Source of the DNA: Silene conica
Taxonomy: Eukaryota; Streptophyta; Magnoliopsida; Caryophyllales; Caryophyllaceae
NCBI GenBank assembly: GCA_029255685.2
Contig: CM055317.2
Location: 74,513,460 to 74,577,459 of the forward strand
DNA: 64,000 bases
Reading direction: 5' to 3'
The translations under genes were made by a program, and so were the position numbers. The notes beneath the pieces are model-generated. The model searched no databases and had not been told where the DNA came from. It saw only the letters and a program-made list of their open reading frames with translations. Positions 46,164-58,100 of the stretch are shown here, piece by piece (position 1 is the first letter of the stretch; each line of letters starts with the position of its first letter).

Positions 46164-46982
46164 TCGTTTGTTGTTCCGTATTCCGTAAGGTACATTTTTA
46201 TCAAAATCAATTTTTCGTATCAAAATCGTAGTTTTTGTATTTTGTTTTCGTTATTTAATGGTGAAATTATTATCTTATGTCATGTATTTGCTGTAATTCT
46301 TTGTTATTATGTTATCATCGGTTTGAATGTTTGATCATCTTACTCTGTTCTTAATGTCTAATGATTACATTGTGCAGTAATTGATTAATCGATAAGTACT
46401 TATTTCGCTTCGTTCCGGTCCTTTGTTTACCTTCTTATTTAATCAAAATCAAAGATAAACAAATGATCGAGACGGAGCGAGTAATTTTTCTGCAATAGAA
46501 TGGTTGTTCTTGTAATTCTATGGATTATATTCGGTGAAGGCATTGTAATTAAGACCAAATGTGATTAAATGCATGTTGTAGGAATTGTTAGAACTCCGTC
46601 TTAATCAATTGTTTACGTTTTATTTTATTTTATTTTTATGAGATGTATTATAATCATGGTAACAGCGGAGTGAGTAGTATTCAGTAACAGTAATTTGTCT
46701 GAACTTTTTGTTCTTTCAGAAAAAAATTGTTAGGTGAATTTCAATTGAAGTTAAACAAAGGATTGTAACGTTCCTGCTTCCATTCAATTTTTATGAGACG
46801 TATTTTAATTAAAGCTAAATCAATGATTGTAACGGAGGGAGTATCGTTCATGCTTCTTTTTAGTTTTTATGAGACGTATTTTAATTGAAGCTAAATAAAT
46901 GATTGTAACTGAGGGAGTATTGTTCTCTAGCGATCTGGTAATTTCTAGTTACTGATTACAGTATTTTATTGGAAATGCAGCA
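45960..46982 (+). other. Probable HSP101 leader with 5'UTR intron, (ATT)12 microsatellite and Stowaway debris
   Basis: A CT/CA-rich leader-like stretch (45955-46090) is followed by 12 perfect ATT repeats (46128-46163). A good donor AAG|GTACAT lies at 46190 and an acceptor AAATGCAG at 46980, two bases before the ATG, which suggests a ~790-bp 5'UTR intron. Within it lie Stowaway-type fragments (CGCTTCGTTCCGGTC... GAGACGGAGCGAG, 46406-46481; further GGAGGGAGTAT ends near 46840 and 46915). Confidence 0.5.
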
Positions 46983-49900
46983 ATGAATCCGGAAAAATTT
47001 ACCCACAAGACAAATGAGGTTCTTGTTGAAGCTCATACTTCAGCAATGAACCATGGACATGCACAAATCACCCCTCTGCACATTGCATGTGTGTTGATCG
47101 GTGAACCTAGCGGCGTCTTCCACCAGGCTGTAAGTCAGGCTGGTGGAGGTGACGATTCCGCTAAGTCGGTTGAAAGGGTGTTTAATAAGGTTCTTAACAG
47201 CCTCCCTTCTCAGAGCCCACCTCCTGATGACGTCCCGGCTAGTACGTCTTTGATTAAGGCGATTAGACGGGCGCAGTCTCATCAGAAGTCTCGTGGTGAC
47301 ACTCATTTGGCTGTTGATCATCTTATTCTGGGGATTATTGAGGATTCACAGGTTGGTGACTTGTTTAAGGAGGCTGGGGTTGCTGTGGCTCGGGTTAAGG
47401 CTGAGGTTGAGAAACTTCGGGGAAAAGATGGTAGGAAAGTGGAAAGTGCTTCTGGGGATACGACTTTTCAAGCTTTGAAGACTTATGGTCGCGATTTGGT
47501 TGAGATGGCTGGGAAGCTTGACCCGGTTATTGGGCGTGATGAGGAGATAAGGAGGGTGGTTAGGATATTGTCTAGAAGGACTAAGAATAACCCGGTTTTG
47601 ATTGGAGAGCCGGGTGTGGGTAAGACTGCGGTTGTTGAGGGTTTGGCTCAAAGGATTGTGAGTGGTGATGTACCGAGTAATCTTGCTGATGTGAGGTTAA
47701 TAGCGTTGGATATGGGGGCGTTGGTGGCTGGAGCGAAGTATAGAGGTGAGTTTGAAGAGCGGTTGAAAGCTGTATTGAAAGAGGTTGAAGAGGCTGAAGG
47801 AAAGGTCATCTTGTTCATTGATGAAATTCATTTGGTTCTGGGTGCTGGGCGTACTGAGGGTTCGATGGATGCAGCCAACTTGTTCAAGCCTATGCTTGCC
47901 CGAGGTCAGCTTCGTTGTATTGGTGCCACCACGCTGGAAGAATATAGGAAGTATGTGGAGAAGGATGCTGCATTTGAGAGGCGGTTCCAGCAGGTTTATG
48001 TGGCCGAACCTAGTGTTCCTGATACAATTAGTATCCTTCGTGGGCTGAAGGAGAAATATGAAGGGCACCATGGTGTCCGAATCCAAGACCGAGCTTTGGT
48101 TATTGCTGCACAGTTGTCTGCTAGGTATATCACTGGTCGACATTTGCCTGATAAAGCCATTGATTTGGTGGATGAAGCTTGTGCAAATGTGAGAGTGCAA
48201 CTTGACAGTCAACCCGAGGAGATAGATAATCTGGAAAGGAAGAGAATGCAGTTAGAAATTGAACTTCATGCCCTTGAGAAAGAAAAGGATAAGGCCAGCA
48301 AGGCACGGCTTGTGGACGTGAGGAAGGAGCTTGATGATCTAAGGGATAAGCTTCAGCCATTGATGATGAAATACAAGAAAGAAAAAGAAAGGATTGATGA
48401 ACTTCGACGGCTCAAGCAAAGGAGAGAGGAACTCTTGGTTGCAGCCGCAGATGCTGAGAGACGGTATGACCTCGCAAGAGCTGCAGATCTAAGATATGGG
48501 GCAATCCAGGAGGTTGAGGCAGCAATTGCCAAATTAGAGTCGAACCATAATGAGGGAGAGATGTTGACTGAGACTGTAGGGCCGGATCAAATAGCTGAAG
48601 TAGTGAGCAGATGGACCGGTATTCCAGTTACGAGGCTGGGAGGAAACGAGAAAGAAAAGTTAATTGGGCTGAGTGACAGACTGCACCAAAGGGTGGTGGG
48701 CCAGAACCACGCGGTCGAGGCGGTTGCAGAGGCAGTGTTGAGGTCTAGAGCTGGTTTGGGGAGACCTCAGCAGCCAACTGGATCATTTTTGTTCTTGGGT
48801 CCAACTGGTGTTGGGAAAACCGAGTTAGCCAAGGCTCTTGCGGAACAACTTTTTGATGATGAGAATCTTCTGGTGAGAATTGATATGTCAGAATACATGG
48901 AGCAGCATTCTGTCGCTCGATTGATTGGCGCTCCACCAGGTTACGTTGGTCATGAGGAAGGCGGGCAACTCACTGAAGCAGTGAGAAGGCGACCTTATAG
49001 TGTGATTTTGTTCGATGAGGTGGAGAAAGCTCACATTGCTGTATTCAACACTCTTCTCCAAGTCCTTGACGACGGAAGATTGACAGATGGTCAAGGGCGG
49101 ACTGTTGATTTCAGAAACACAGTGGTTATCATGACTTCTAATCTTGGAGCTGAGCATCTATTATCTGGACTTATGGGCAAGAGTACAATGGAAACAGCTC
49201 GTGAGAAAGTTATGACTGAGGTACAGCTCTTGATTCCATTAATTTTATATCTAATTAATTTAGAAATCCCCTTAAATCTGGGTTGTCTTGGTCTTAAATA
49301 CATAGTACTAACTGAAAGTTTCGGTTGGCAGGTGAGGAGGCACTTCAAGCCGGAATTGCTGAACCGCTTGGACGAGATAGTAGTGTTTGATCCTCTCTCG
49401 CATGACCAACTAAGAAAGGTTGCTAGGCTTCAAATGAAAGATGTGGCAAAACGTCTTGCCGAGAGGGGTATTGCTTTGGCTGTTACAGATGCTGCTCTTG
49501 ATCTGGTCTTGGCCGAGAGTTATGATCCTGTAAGTACTCTCTCCACTCAAGTTGTTTCTCTTTTTTTCACCGTTTTGTACAGGACGGCTCACTTAGCACA
49601 TAAAGGATTAGCCCGTAAATCTTCTGGTCCAAATTAGAAATGCCATATAATGTCTTGACCTTCATCTGATTACTTCTGGGCTTCATCTGATTACTTCTGG
49701 TTCTGACATAGACGATGTTGTGGTTTATCAGGTTTATGGTGCACGGCCGATAAGGAGGTGGTTAGAAAGGAAGGTGGTGACTGAACTGTCAAAGATGCTG
49801 GTGAGGGAGGAAATTGATGAGAACTCAACAGTTTACATCGACGCTGGAATAGACTGTCTGTCATACAGGGTGGACAAAAATGGTGGCATGGTTGATCCCA

Positions 49901-50025
49901 CCACAGGTGAGAAAGCAGATGTTCTGATCCAGGTTCCGAACGGCCCAACGATGGATTCTACAACTCAGGCTGCCAAAAAGATAAAAATTCAGGAACTGGA
50001 CGAAGATGACGAGATGATGGAGTAG
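46983..50025 (+). CDS. HSP101: Cytosolic HSP101/ClpB1 disaggregase, three exons
   Basis: Exons 46983-49220, 49332-49529 and 49732-50025 join to 909 residues, close to the 911 of the Arabidopsis protein. Order: Clp N-domain (1-145), AAA+ domain 1 with Walker A GEPGVGKT (208-215), pore tyrosine in GAKYRGEF (253) and Walker [10 protein letters not shown] (275-283), the coiled-coil middle domain (about 405-525), then AAA+ domain 2 with GPTGVGKT (606-613), pore loop GYVG and VILFDEVEK (674-682). The acidic tail DEDDEMME and the lack of a transit peptide mark the cytosolic form. It threads aggregated proteins through a hexamer, with Hsp70, to recover them after heat. Introns are 111 and 202 bp with GT-AG ends. 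Reading through the introns gives a false 884-residue frame. It appears intact. Confidence 0.96.
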
Positions 50026-50509
50026 AACTCTTAAGTATAGTAGTATACGCTTCATTGTGTGTAGAATAATAGATGTATGGTTAACCTGAAAGTATGCAGT
50101 TGTTGCAAGTGTCTTTTATGTGTTGTGTAGAGTTCTGTTTTCCCGGTGTAATTGTGTAGCCACTCTTTTGTGTTCTTCTCGGTATTTTGTAATGAGAAAC
50201 TTGCGATTTCTCTTCTAATTGCGGGTTATGTATCAGTCAGAGTCGAGTCTACATTGATGCCGAGTCTACATTGATGCCTCAAAACTGATAACTGAGGCTG
50301 GGTTAAAACTGAGACCGCTGGAGGCTGAGCTGCCAGGATTTAGAAGAACGGCTCTTCTTATTTGTAATAAGAAACTTGCGTTAAATTCCTTGCTCATCAA
50401 ACTCGAAAACTGAAGTCTATCGAGTAACTTCAAGTTCTGAGAAATGAGACAATTTGATGGAATACCGATTTTAAACAAGACAATTGTTGATAGAATCTAC
50501 GAGTCTTGT
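50026..50509. other. 3' region of HSP101
   Basis: 3'UTR of HSP101 (AATAATAGATG and TTTTGTAATGAG near 50065 and 50185 are possible polyadenylation contexts), then unremarkable sequence up to the Copia target site. No further gene is supported. Confidence 0.5.
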
Positions 50510-51920
50510 TGTGGAAATAACAGTACACAACAGAAGTGTTCCACAACAGAAGTTTGTTCATTGGAGTCAACAACCTCTTACTAACTAATTAGTTTGTTAG
50601 GCAGTTGGTTTGTTAGACGGTTAGAGAGTTTGTTACATTGACAGCTCATAAAGTAGAGTTACTTACTCATTGACAACTCTTAGATTGTAAATAAAGCATA
50701 CTTGTACATCAATACAAACGCATTTATATTTACTCTTGATTGTACTTTTAAAATATCTTTTCATAAAGCTCTAAGCATTTATCAATGGCGTCCATCTTTT
50801 ACCATTGTTTTGCTACAATCCAGTTTCACATGGATAACAGTGAAGCAACTTCTTTTCCTTTGCCCAAGGGATTAAAATTGTCTACAGCTGAAGGACAATT
50901 AGTTCATGATCTGAAATATTTAGGAGGCTACTTGAGAGATTACTGTACTTAAACCTTTCTAGGCCTGGCCTATCCTATGCTGTTCAACATTTAAGTCAGT
51001 TTGTGACAAACCCCAGGGAACCACTTCCGAAGGCTGCTTTTCATGTACTCAGATATTTGAAGGGAACATCAGATGCTGCTTTGTTCTATGCTTCAAATTC
51101 AGCAATGAGTCTTCAAGCATATTGTGATGCAGATTATGGAGCTTGTCAGTACAGTGGAAGATCTCTTACTGGACAGTGTGTGTTCTTAGGAGATTCTTTG
51201 ATCTCTTGGAAGACCAAGAAGCAGAAAATAGTGTCAAAATCTACTGCAGAATCAGAGTACAGGGCAATGTCATACACTGCAAGTGAGCTTGTTTGGCTTC
51301 ATGCTTTATTGAAAGATTTCAAGATAGAAGTGGCATTGCCTATTCAACTACACTGTGACAATAACGCTGCTCAACATATTGCTACAAACCCAGTATTTCA
51401 CGAAAGAACCAAACACTTGAATATTGATTGTCATTATATTCGTAAAAGAGTGCAGGAGGGATTGATCTCTACAACATATGTGAGATCTGCTATGCAACTG
51501 GCAGATATACTAACAAAGCCATTGGGACAGCAACAACATTTTTTTTCTGTCATCTAAGTTGGGATTGCACTTTGATCATAATTGCAGCAATTCCAACTTA
51601 AGGAGGGGCTGTGGAAATAACAGTACACAACAGAAGTTTGTTCATCTGAGTCAACGGCCTCCTACTAACTAATTAGTTTGTTAGGCAGTTAGTTTGTTAG
51701 ACGGTTAGAGTGTTTGTTACATTGACAGCTCATAAAGTAGAGTTAGTTACTTTTCTTAGATTTTATATAAAGCATACTTGTACATCTGTTTGATTAAGTT
51801 AATACAAACACATTCATATTTACTCTTGATTGTACTTTCAAAATATCTTCTCATAAAACTCTAAGCATTCATCAATGGCATCCATCTTTTACCATTATCT
51901 TGCTACAATCCAGTTTCACA
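50510..51920 (+). mobile_element. Internally deleted Ty1/Copia element
   Basis: LTRs at 50510-50830 (321 bp) and 51610-51920 (311 bp), both TGTGGAAATAAC...CAGTTTCACA, sit inside a perfect 5-bp duplication CTTGT (50505-50509, 51921-51925). A polypurine tract AGGAGGGGC precedes the 3' LTR. The interior is only 779 bp: immediately after the 5' LTR it starts in the end of RT, so the primer site, gag, protease, integrase and most of RT are gone. Confidence 0.93.
50831..51557 (+). pseudogene. Copia RT end and RNase H fragment
   Basis: From 50831 the codons (MDNSEATSFPLPKGLKLSTA) belong to the end of the Copia RT. A frame break lies near 50925-50950, and from 51003 to 51557 an open 184-codon stretch gives the RNase H domain: YCDADYGACQYSGRSLTG, KSTAESEYRAMS, and ADILTKPLG at the end. 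The RNase H frame itself is clean, but the rest of the polyprotein is deleted, so it cannot act alone. Confidence 0.9.
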
Positions 51921-51925
51921 CTTGT

Positions 51926-52541
51926 TTACGGTACTCGGTAGTTACCTAGATACCGACATAGGTGACCCATGAGTGTTCATTTCTTGGATCCAAGACAGAC
52001 CTCTATAAATTTGCGGCTGACAAAAATAGTAATACAAGAACGTCCTATTTCAAGACACATTCATGAATGCAGTGTGCCCGGCTCGTAGTCGTACTGTCCT
52101 GTTACGTTTCCAATCTTCAATGCAGTATATCATTGGTAAAAAAAGATGCATATATCATTGGTAAAAAAAAGATGCACGGAGTAAGTGAGTATTAACCACG
52201 TGGGTGAATAAGATAACATAATTTATTATTTTCTACGTACTTGCTTTTGTCTTATCCACCCACATGAGTATTACTTGACGCGTCGACGAATATGTTCGTC
52301 ACAAAGGAAAATTTGTGAAAAAAAACACTTTTGTTATCTACCTCCGTAAGACATATTTTTAACCGGAAAAATTGACATAAATAATCTCAAATTCCTTTCT
52401 CTTACTCAAAATAATCTCAAATTTGTTTTATTCTGTAGTAAACCCAACTTTTATGTGTATCATCACAAAATACTCTGAAATTAAGGACAATGATTTTTCA
52501 ATAAATATCTTAGTTGTTCATAGTCTTTATTTGTTCATTTA
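51926..52541. other. Gap with small duplications
   Basis: ATATCATTGGTAAAAAAA followed by GATGCA occurs twice in tandem (52127-52176). At 52185-52275 the words CACGTGGGTGAATAAGA and TCTTATCCACCCACATG form an imperfect inverted repeat, perhaps a small MITE. No gene. Confidence 0.45.
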
Positions 52542-52600
52542 TCATCTTTATTATAAAAGAAACTTGTAAAAGCTTATGTGGCGTAATGTAGTTACAACAT
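52542..52600 (+). mobile_element. Helitron 5' terminus
   Basis: TCATCTTTATTATAAAAGAA after an A, followed by a TTATGTGGCGTAATG word, is a close match to the 5' ends at 59888, 3453 and 1759. I found no convincing plus-strand 3' end downstream. Confidence 0.45.
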
Positions 52601-52712
52601 TCACCCGTGCAAGCCCTCAGATTCACCCCACAAACCAATTTTTCATCAACCAATCAAAACCTCCAAAATTTGACAATTCAGATATTTTCAAATTGATTTC
52701 GCACACCGTGAT

Positions 52713-53265
52713 TGTAACAACCCGACCCGCCACCGTCGTAACACAAACCCAATAAGATGGGTGTGCACTTTTGGGCCCGTTAATTGTCCTCACTTAAGCC
52801 CAAAAGCACAAGGCCTTGTTACTAAGTGGTGGGTGGGAGTTATTGTAAACATATCACAAGCCTCACATTCTACCGATGTGGGACAATTTTCCTCTCATAC
52901 TCTTGGGTTGTTACAAACTCCCCCACTTAAAGAACACAACGTCCTCGTTGTGCCTCAAACTTGACCACAACCAGGGCCAGAATCCTCCCCCGCTAGGTGT
53001 GTGACCCGGTTACTCCCGACCACAGGCTCACCACACGGTCGCAGGGTCGCTCTGATACCATTTGTAACAACCCGACCCGCCACCGTCGTAACACAAACCC
53101 AATAAGATGGGTGTGCACTTTTGGGCCCGTTAATTGTCCTCACTTAAGCCCAAAAGCACAAGGCCTTGTTACTAAGTGGTGGGTGGGAGTTATTGTAAAC
53201 ATATCACAAGCCTCACATTCTACCGATGTGGGACAATTTTCCTCTCATACTCTTGGGGTGTTACA
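52713..53265 (-). mobile_element. TRIM (miniature LTR retrotransposon)
   Basis: Two 203-bp LTRs (52713-52915, 53063-53265) start TGTAACAACCCGACCCGCC and are almost identical. They lie inside a perfect 5-bp duplication GTGAT (52708-52712, 53266-53270). The 147-bp interior holds a primer site on the minus strand (TGGTATCAGAGC, 53060-53049), matching initiator tRNA-Met, next to the right LTR, and a polypurine tract (GTGGGGGAGTT) next to the left LTR. So the element reads on the minus strand. It encodes nothing and must depend on an autonomous element. Near-identical LTRs suggest a recent insertion. Confidence 0.95.
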
Positions 53266-53275
53266 GTGATTCATG

Positions 53276-53735
53276 CTACCAACAAAAAGATTTTATTCTA
53301 CCAAAATATATGGAGAAATTAATATTCTACAATTAAGAAGATTTGATTCTACCTACATATATACAGTAGTTAGTTTTGGTATTCATATAGTTAGTTTTGG
53401 AAAAATAATGTACAAAAAATGCTATCTAAAATAAAATCGTGTTTAATGCTATCAACAAAAATATTTTATTATACCTAAATATATGGAGAAATATATATAT
53501 TCTACAATTAAAAGATTTGATTCTACCTACATATATACAATCATTAATTAGCAAATAATTCTACCTAAAGATAAATTGTGTTTAATGCTATCAACAAAAT
53601 TATTTTATTCTACCTAAATATATGGAGAAATAAATATTGTACAATTAAGAAGTTTTGATTATGCCTAAATATATGGAGAAATTAATATTCTCTACAATTA
53701 AGGAGGTTTTATACTAGCTAAATATAGAGAGAAAT
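53276..53735. repeat. Degenerate AT-rich tandem repeats, left block
   Basis: Four or so imperfect copies of a unit with TTTTATTCTACCTAAATATA, TGGAGAAATTAATATTCTAC and AATTAAGAAG. The series is interrupted on the right by the Tourist-like MITE at 53739 and a related block continues at 54345. Confidence 0.6.
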
Positions 53736-53738
53736 TAA

Positions 53739-54271
53739 GTGCATGTTTGACCTTGTTTATGAAAAAAAAATTCTACTTCTGTAAAGGAGTTTTTATAAAA
53801 TTAGTTCTTGATAAAATTGGTCATGTTTGACCAAAATTTTTAAAAAACTATTTTTATCAGTTTTATCGTGTTTGGCCTAACTAGTTTCTATCAAATTTTT
53901 TTAATTTGCTAAAATATTTTGTATATATAGATGTACAAAAGAGCGGGATTAACTTGCGAGAATTCACTCACACTCACACCGGACAATTTTATTTTATAAG
54001 AGGTAAAAAAATCTGAAAGTTGGTATTTGGCGGTATTTTTTTGGGTTTTGGCGATATTTTTTTGGGTTTGGGCGCTCAAATAACTTAAGAGCAACGTGAA
54101 AAGAGAAACAGAAGTAACAAATTGCTACTTCTGTTTCTAGGTGTTTCTAGGAGTCAGTTTTAGAATTTCTGTTTAATAAAATTAGTTTTTAGTTTTTTAA
54201 AAAGTAGTGTTTGACCCAGCTTCTATTTCTTTGGTTGAAAAAACAGTTGAAAAGCAGGGCCAAACACATAC
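53739..54271. mobile_element. Tourist-like MITE (PIF/Harbinger)
   Basis: The ends GTGCATGTTTGACC and GGCCAAACACATAC are inverted repeats flanked by TAA on both sides (53736-53738, 54272-54274). A 3-bp TAA duplication points to PIF/Harbinger. The interior repeats the TTTGACC/TTTGGCC words and has no transposase. Confidence 0.7.
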
Positions 54272-54344
54272 TAATATTAGTCAGCTATTTCGTATTCATA
54301 TGTGCACCTTTGAAAAGATATTTTAAAAAAAATGTGTTTTCCAA

Positions 54345-54760
54345 TTAAAAACCGTGTAATAAAAAGATTTTATTCTATGGCTAACAGGCTAAAGATAATT
54401 AGATTTTTTAATTTGCTTAGTTTTGGAAAGATAAATTTTAAAAAAATCTCTATAATTAATAATATTTTATTCTACCTAAATACTGGCTTAATAAATTAGC
54501 ACATCCTTAATTTTAGTTTTGAAAAGATATTTAAAAAAAATGTGTTTTCCAAATTGATTAAAAACCGTGTAACAAAAATATTTTATTCTATGGCTAAAGA
54601 TAATTAGATCTTACAATTTGCTTTGTTTTGGGAAGATATAAAATATATTTTGAAAAGATATTTTATTCTATGGCTAAAGATAAAAGTGTTTTCCAAATTG
54701 TTTAAAATCCGTGTAATAAAAAGATTTTATTCTACCTAAAGATAATTAGATTTTCTAATT
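54345..54760. repeat. Degenerate AT-rich tandem repeats, right block
   Basis: At least three copies of CCGTGTAATAAAAAGATTTT followed by ATTCTA and CTAAAGATAATTAGA (about 54352, 54567, 54713), plus partial copies. Related in words to the block at 53276. Confidence 0.6.
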
Positions 54761-54913
54761 TGCCTTTTCCATTTGTTAATATTTTTCATAAACTTGAGTC
54801 TAAATACGTCTTTTATATTCCCTACCTTTATCTCCTACATACCTCTAAAATAAACATCAACTAAAAATTTAGTGCAATTTTCTCAAGAAGTTTACTTCAG
54901 TTTATCAAATCAA

Positions 54914-55130
54914 ATGGCTATAACAAATGTTATTAGTATCACTGACCTCAAGTATTGAGTTCGGGTTAGTCAAATGAATATTAGAGTTGTACACAAATGG
55001 GACAGGCCAGAGTTAAATATCAAAAGCAAAAAATTTGATAAGAAATCGAAATCAAGCAGCCAAAACAACAATTGCGACAGGAAGAAACTCGATGCAGTTG
55101 AATTACTATTTGTTGATTCAAAGGTTTGTC
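54914..55130 (+). pseudogene. Replication protein A (RPA1-like) OB-fold fragment
   Basis: The frame from ATG 54914 reads MAITNVISITDLKY, one stop, then VRVSQMNIRVVHKWDRPELN, a Lys/Ser-rich linker, and LDAVELLFVDSK. This is the pattern of the first DNA-binding domain of plant RPA1-like proteins (ISDLKP...VRVLRMW...ELVLVDEKG). It is cut off at AAG|GTTTGTC, a possible splice donor. It lies only ~30 bp from a Helitron end, and plant Helitrons often carry RPA-like genes. The assignment rests on pattern only. Confidence 0.5.
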
Positions 55131-55157
55131 TATATTTTTTTAGCTTTTAAAAAATCA

Positions 55158-58100
55158 CTAGTTTTGTGCCCGTGAAATTCACAAGATATTAAGTTTGTAA
55201 TGTGGATTTTAGTGATTTGATATCATAATATACTACGATCAACTCAACTTATAGTTTTCAAGTTCTAAGAGGTATATAAAGCCAATTAGTCTTTTGTACA
55301 ACAATTTATCAAAAATTAAAGGGATATATAATAGATATTAAGACACCCCGCCAAAAATAAAGTAAATCAATATAAGCTAAAATAATTAATAATATAAGTA
55401 TTCATATAATCAAATTATACAATACTATATTAACAAACAAAAATCCCAAAATATAGCACCCTCGCCAATTAGATATTAAAATTTCAACAACAATTATGAA
55501 AATAACATAAAACACGCGATTAGAAATGTTATGAATGACAAAACTAATATATCATGATCCCAATTAAATTGAAGTTAATACAACAATAAATTGTGGAACT
55601 AAGAATTTTAAAGCAGCAACTTGAACAACAATTGGATCATTAATGTCGAATACTGCGTCTATTAAACAATCTTATACAAAAATTTGAATAGAATTATAGC
55701 AGGAAATATCAGTGACACATACCATTTTACTAACGATAGAGATAAAAAAATGTTTTTTTTGCTTACAAGTTTGCCTTTTATAAAAAATATATAAACAATT
55801 GAGAATGCGTTTTATAGCGCTATTAAATACACTTTTTTTTTATTATTATCAAATTTAATATTGACATAAAACAGATCAAGATTCGTGACTTTTGAGCATC
55901 CTTTTTTTCCATTATTATTATGAAGTTTAATATAAACATATATGGAAAAGTGTGATATGGTATGTAAAAGGTTTGTTTTATTATTATTATTATTATTTTA
56001 CAAAATTCCCTTTGCATGAAAGTGGTTTAAGAAGTTATTTTATGTAATTAAAAATATGATATATGGTTGATAATAGATAGTTTGGTTTGCATTTTAATTA
56101 TATTAATAGATCATATATATCAGTGGGTTTATAATCCAAATTATTAGACTTTTTATTACTACATATATGACTTTTTAGCTACTACATTTATTCTTAATGA
56201 AGAATTAGATGGAGATATTGTAAGATTTAAATGATGAGAGTAAATTCGTAATTTATTTTTATAATTTAAATGAGGATCTTATGGTTTCCACCAAAAACAT
56301 TGCTAGTAAACCTTATAAAGAGTTTTAATAAATAGCTGTAAAATAATTTTAATATTAACTAATATAAATTAATAGAATTAATTATGATAATCCTATGTGG
56401 CAAAAAAATTAAATATTGTTAAGTTGCCTTTTAATTATATAGTATAAATATAGATAGAAGAATATTAATCAATTTATTAACATATTATATTAAAAAAAAA
56501 TTAATTAAATAGAAAAAACTTTTAATTAATTTAATTTGGTGGTTGTTAAGTATTATGAAGAGTTTTACTCTATTTAATACTATTTATTTAGATGGTAAAA
56601 GTGTCAATAAAAATGTTGGGTGTTAAGTAATATGAAAAGTTTTAATTAATTATTAACATGTTTTACTACAAAATATTCAATTAAAATGTTAATTTTAATT
56701 ATGAATTATAAAATTATTTAACATTATAAAAAATTTCAATTAAAATAACATTATAAATTATGCAATTTTGATATAAATTTGTAAGAGTTATATAAATTAT
56801 GGAACAAAAATATATATTTAATAATAATAATAATATCCATTAATATAATAAATAAGTGAATTAAATTAATTTATAGATAAATAATTTAGATCAATGTCAT
56901 GTAATAATAAATTGTTAATCTATGTCACATAAATTTTCCATATCACATTAAAAATATGTCACGTCAAAATTAAATATGCCACGTCACATTAAAATTTGGC
57001 ATGTCACATTAAAACCCTTTTAATTAAATTTTATATATTAAATATGCCATGTAGCAACTCCAATTTTAATCTATGAGAAAGTAAAATGATTTATAAGAAA
57101 AAATAAATTCCAAATTAAACATAATTTTGAAACTTCATGAAATACTATTTTTTTCGCTAGGATATAGTATTGAGTGGAGTGGATGGAGAATTTGTTTAAG
57201 CAATTTTAGTTTCTTCGTCGTATAATCTTGTTTATCTGATCTCATGAACCATCCCTACAAAAAAACATTGAGTATTAATAATGGACAAATGATAGAATTT
57301 GATTCATATGTAATATTAACCTTATCTTTATTTATTTAAATTTTCCCTTAAATAATGAAAGAAAGATGACATTGAATTATAAAGAATGTAAGTATATTTA
57401 CCTTTAAATAGGAGAACACCAAAAATCTTGATAGCTCCTAAATAAGAACAAAACAACACTTAAAATTGGAAATTTAAAAATAAATAAATAAATAATTAAT
57501 TTAAAAACTTAGTACAATTACCGTACCTTAATATACTTACCTTGATTTTGACACAATCATAAGAAAAATTATTGACACACACAATTCTGTTGACGATGGG
57601 AGTAAAAAAATATATTGGTTTGAATTTTGGGTTACAAATGTTGTCTTTCCTCAAAAATTTATAGCCAATTAAGGATGTGTTTAATGACTTTTTATCATAT
57701 TTTTATATTATTATCAAATTTAATATATACATAAATATGTAGTAAAGTGTTATGTTTTTTGAGCATTATTTTTCATTATTATTTAGCAAATTTAATTTAT
57801 ACATAAATATGGATCAAGGAAACATGAAATGTGAAAGGTTTGCTTTAATATACATAAATATGTAGTATAATTTTATTACATTTGAGCATTATATTTCATT
57901 ACTAATAACTTATAAAAATAAAGATTGTAAATTTTTATTTGAAGTTTAACTTATTATAGTTTTAAAAATTAAAAAGTCTAATATTTAATGTTAAGTATGT
58001 TATTATTTTCCCTTAATATTTACAAATTTTTATTTTTTATAGACGGCGTAAAAATTACAATTATATGTATTTATTTGTTGCTTAAATTATTCTAACAATA

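Noticed and set aside
46983-49637. 884-residue continuous frame as the HSP101 protein
   Set aside because: It reads through two introns. At 49220 and 49529 clear GT donors with AG acceptors restore the conserved ClpB C-terminal sequence, so the spliced model is used.
52761-53269. Short frames containing a repeated CTFGPVNCPHLSPKAQ motif
   Set aside because: The repetition is explained by the two LTRs of the TRIM element, which is non-coding.
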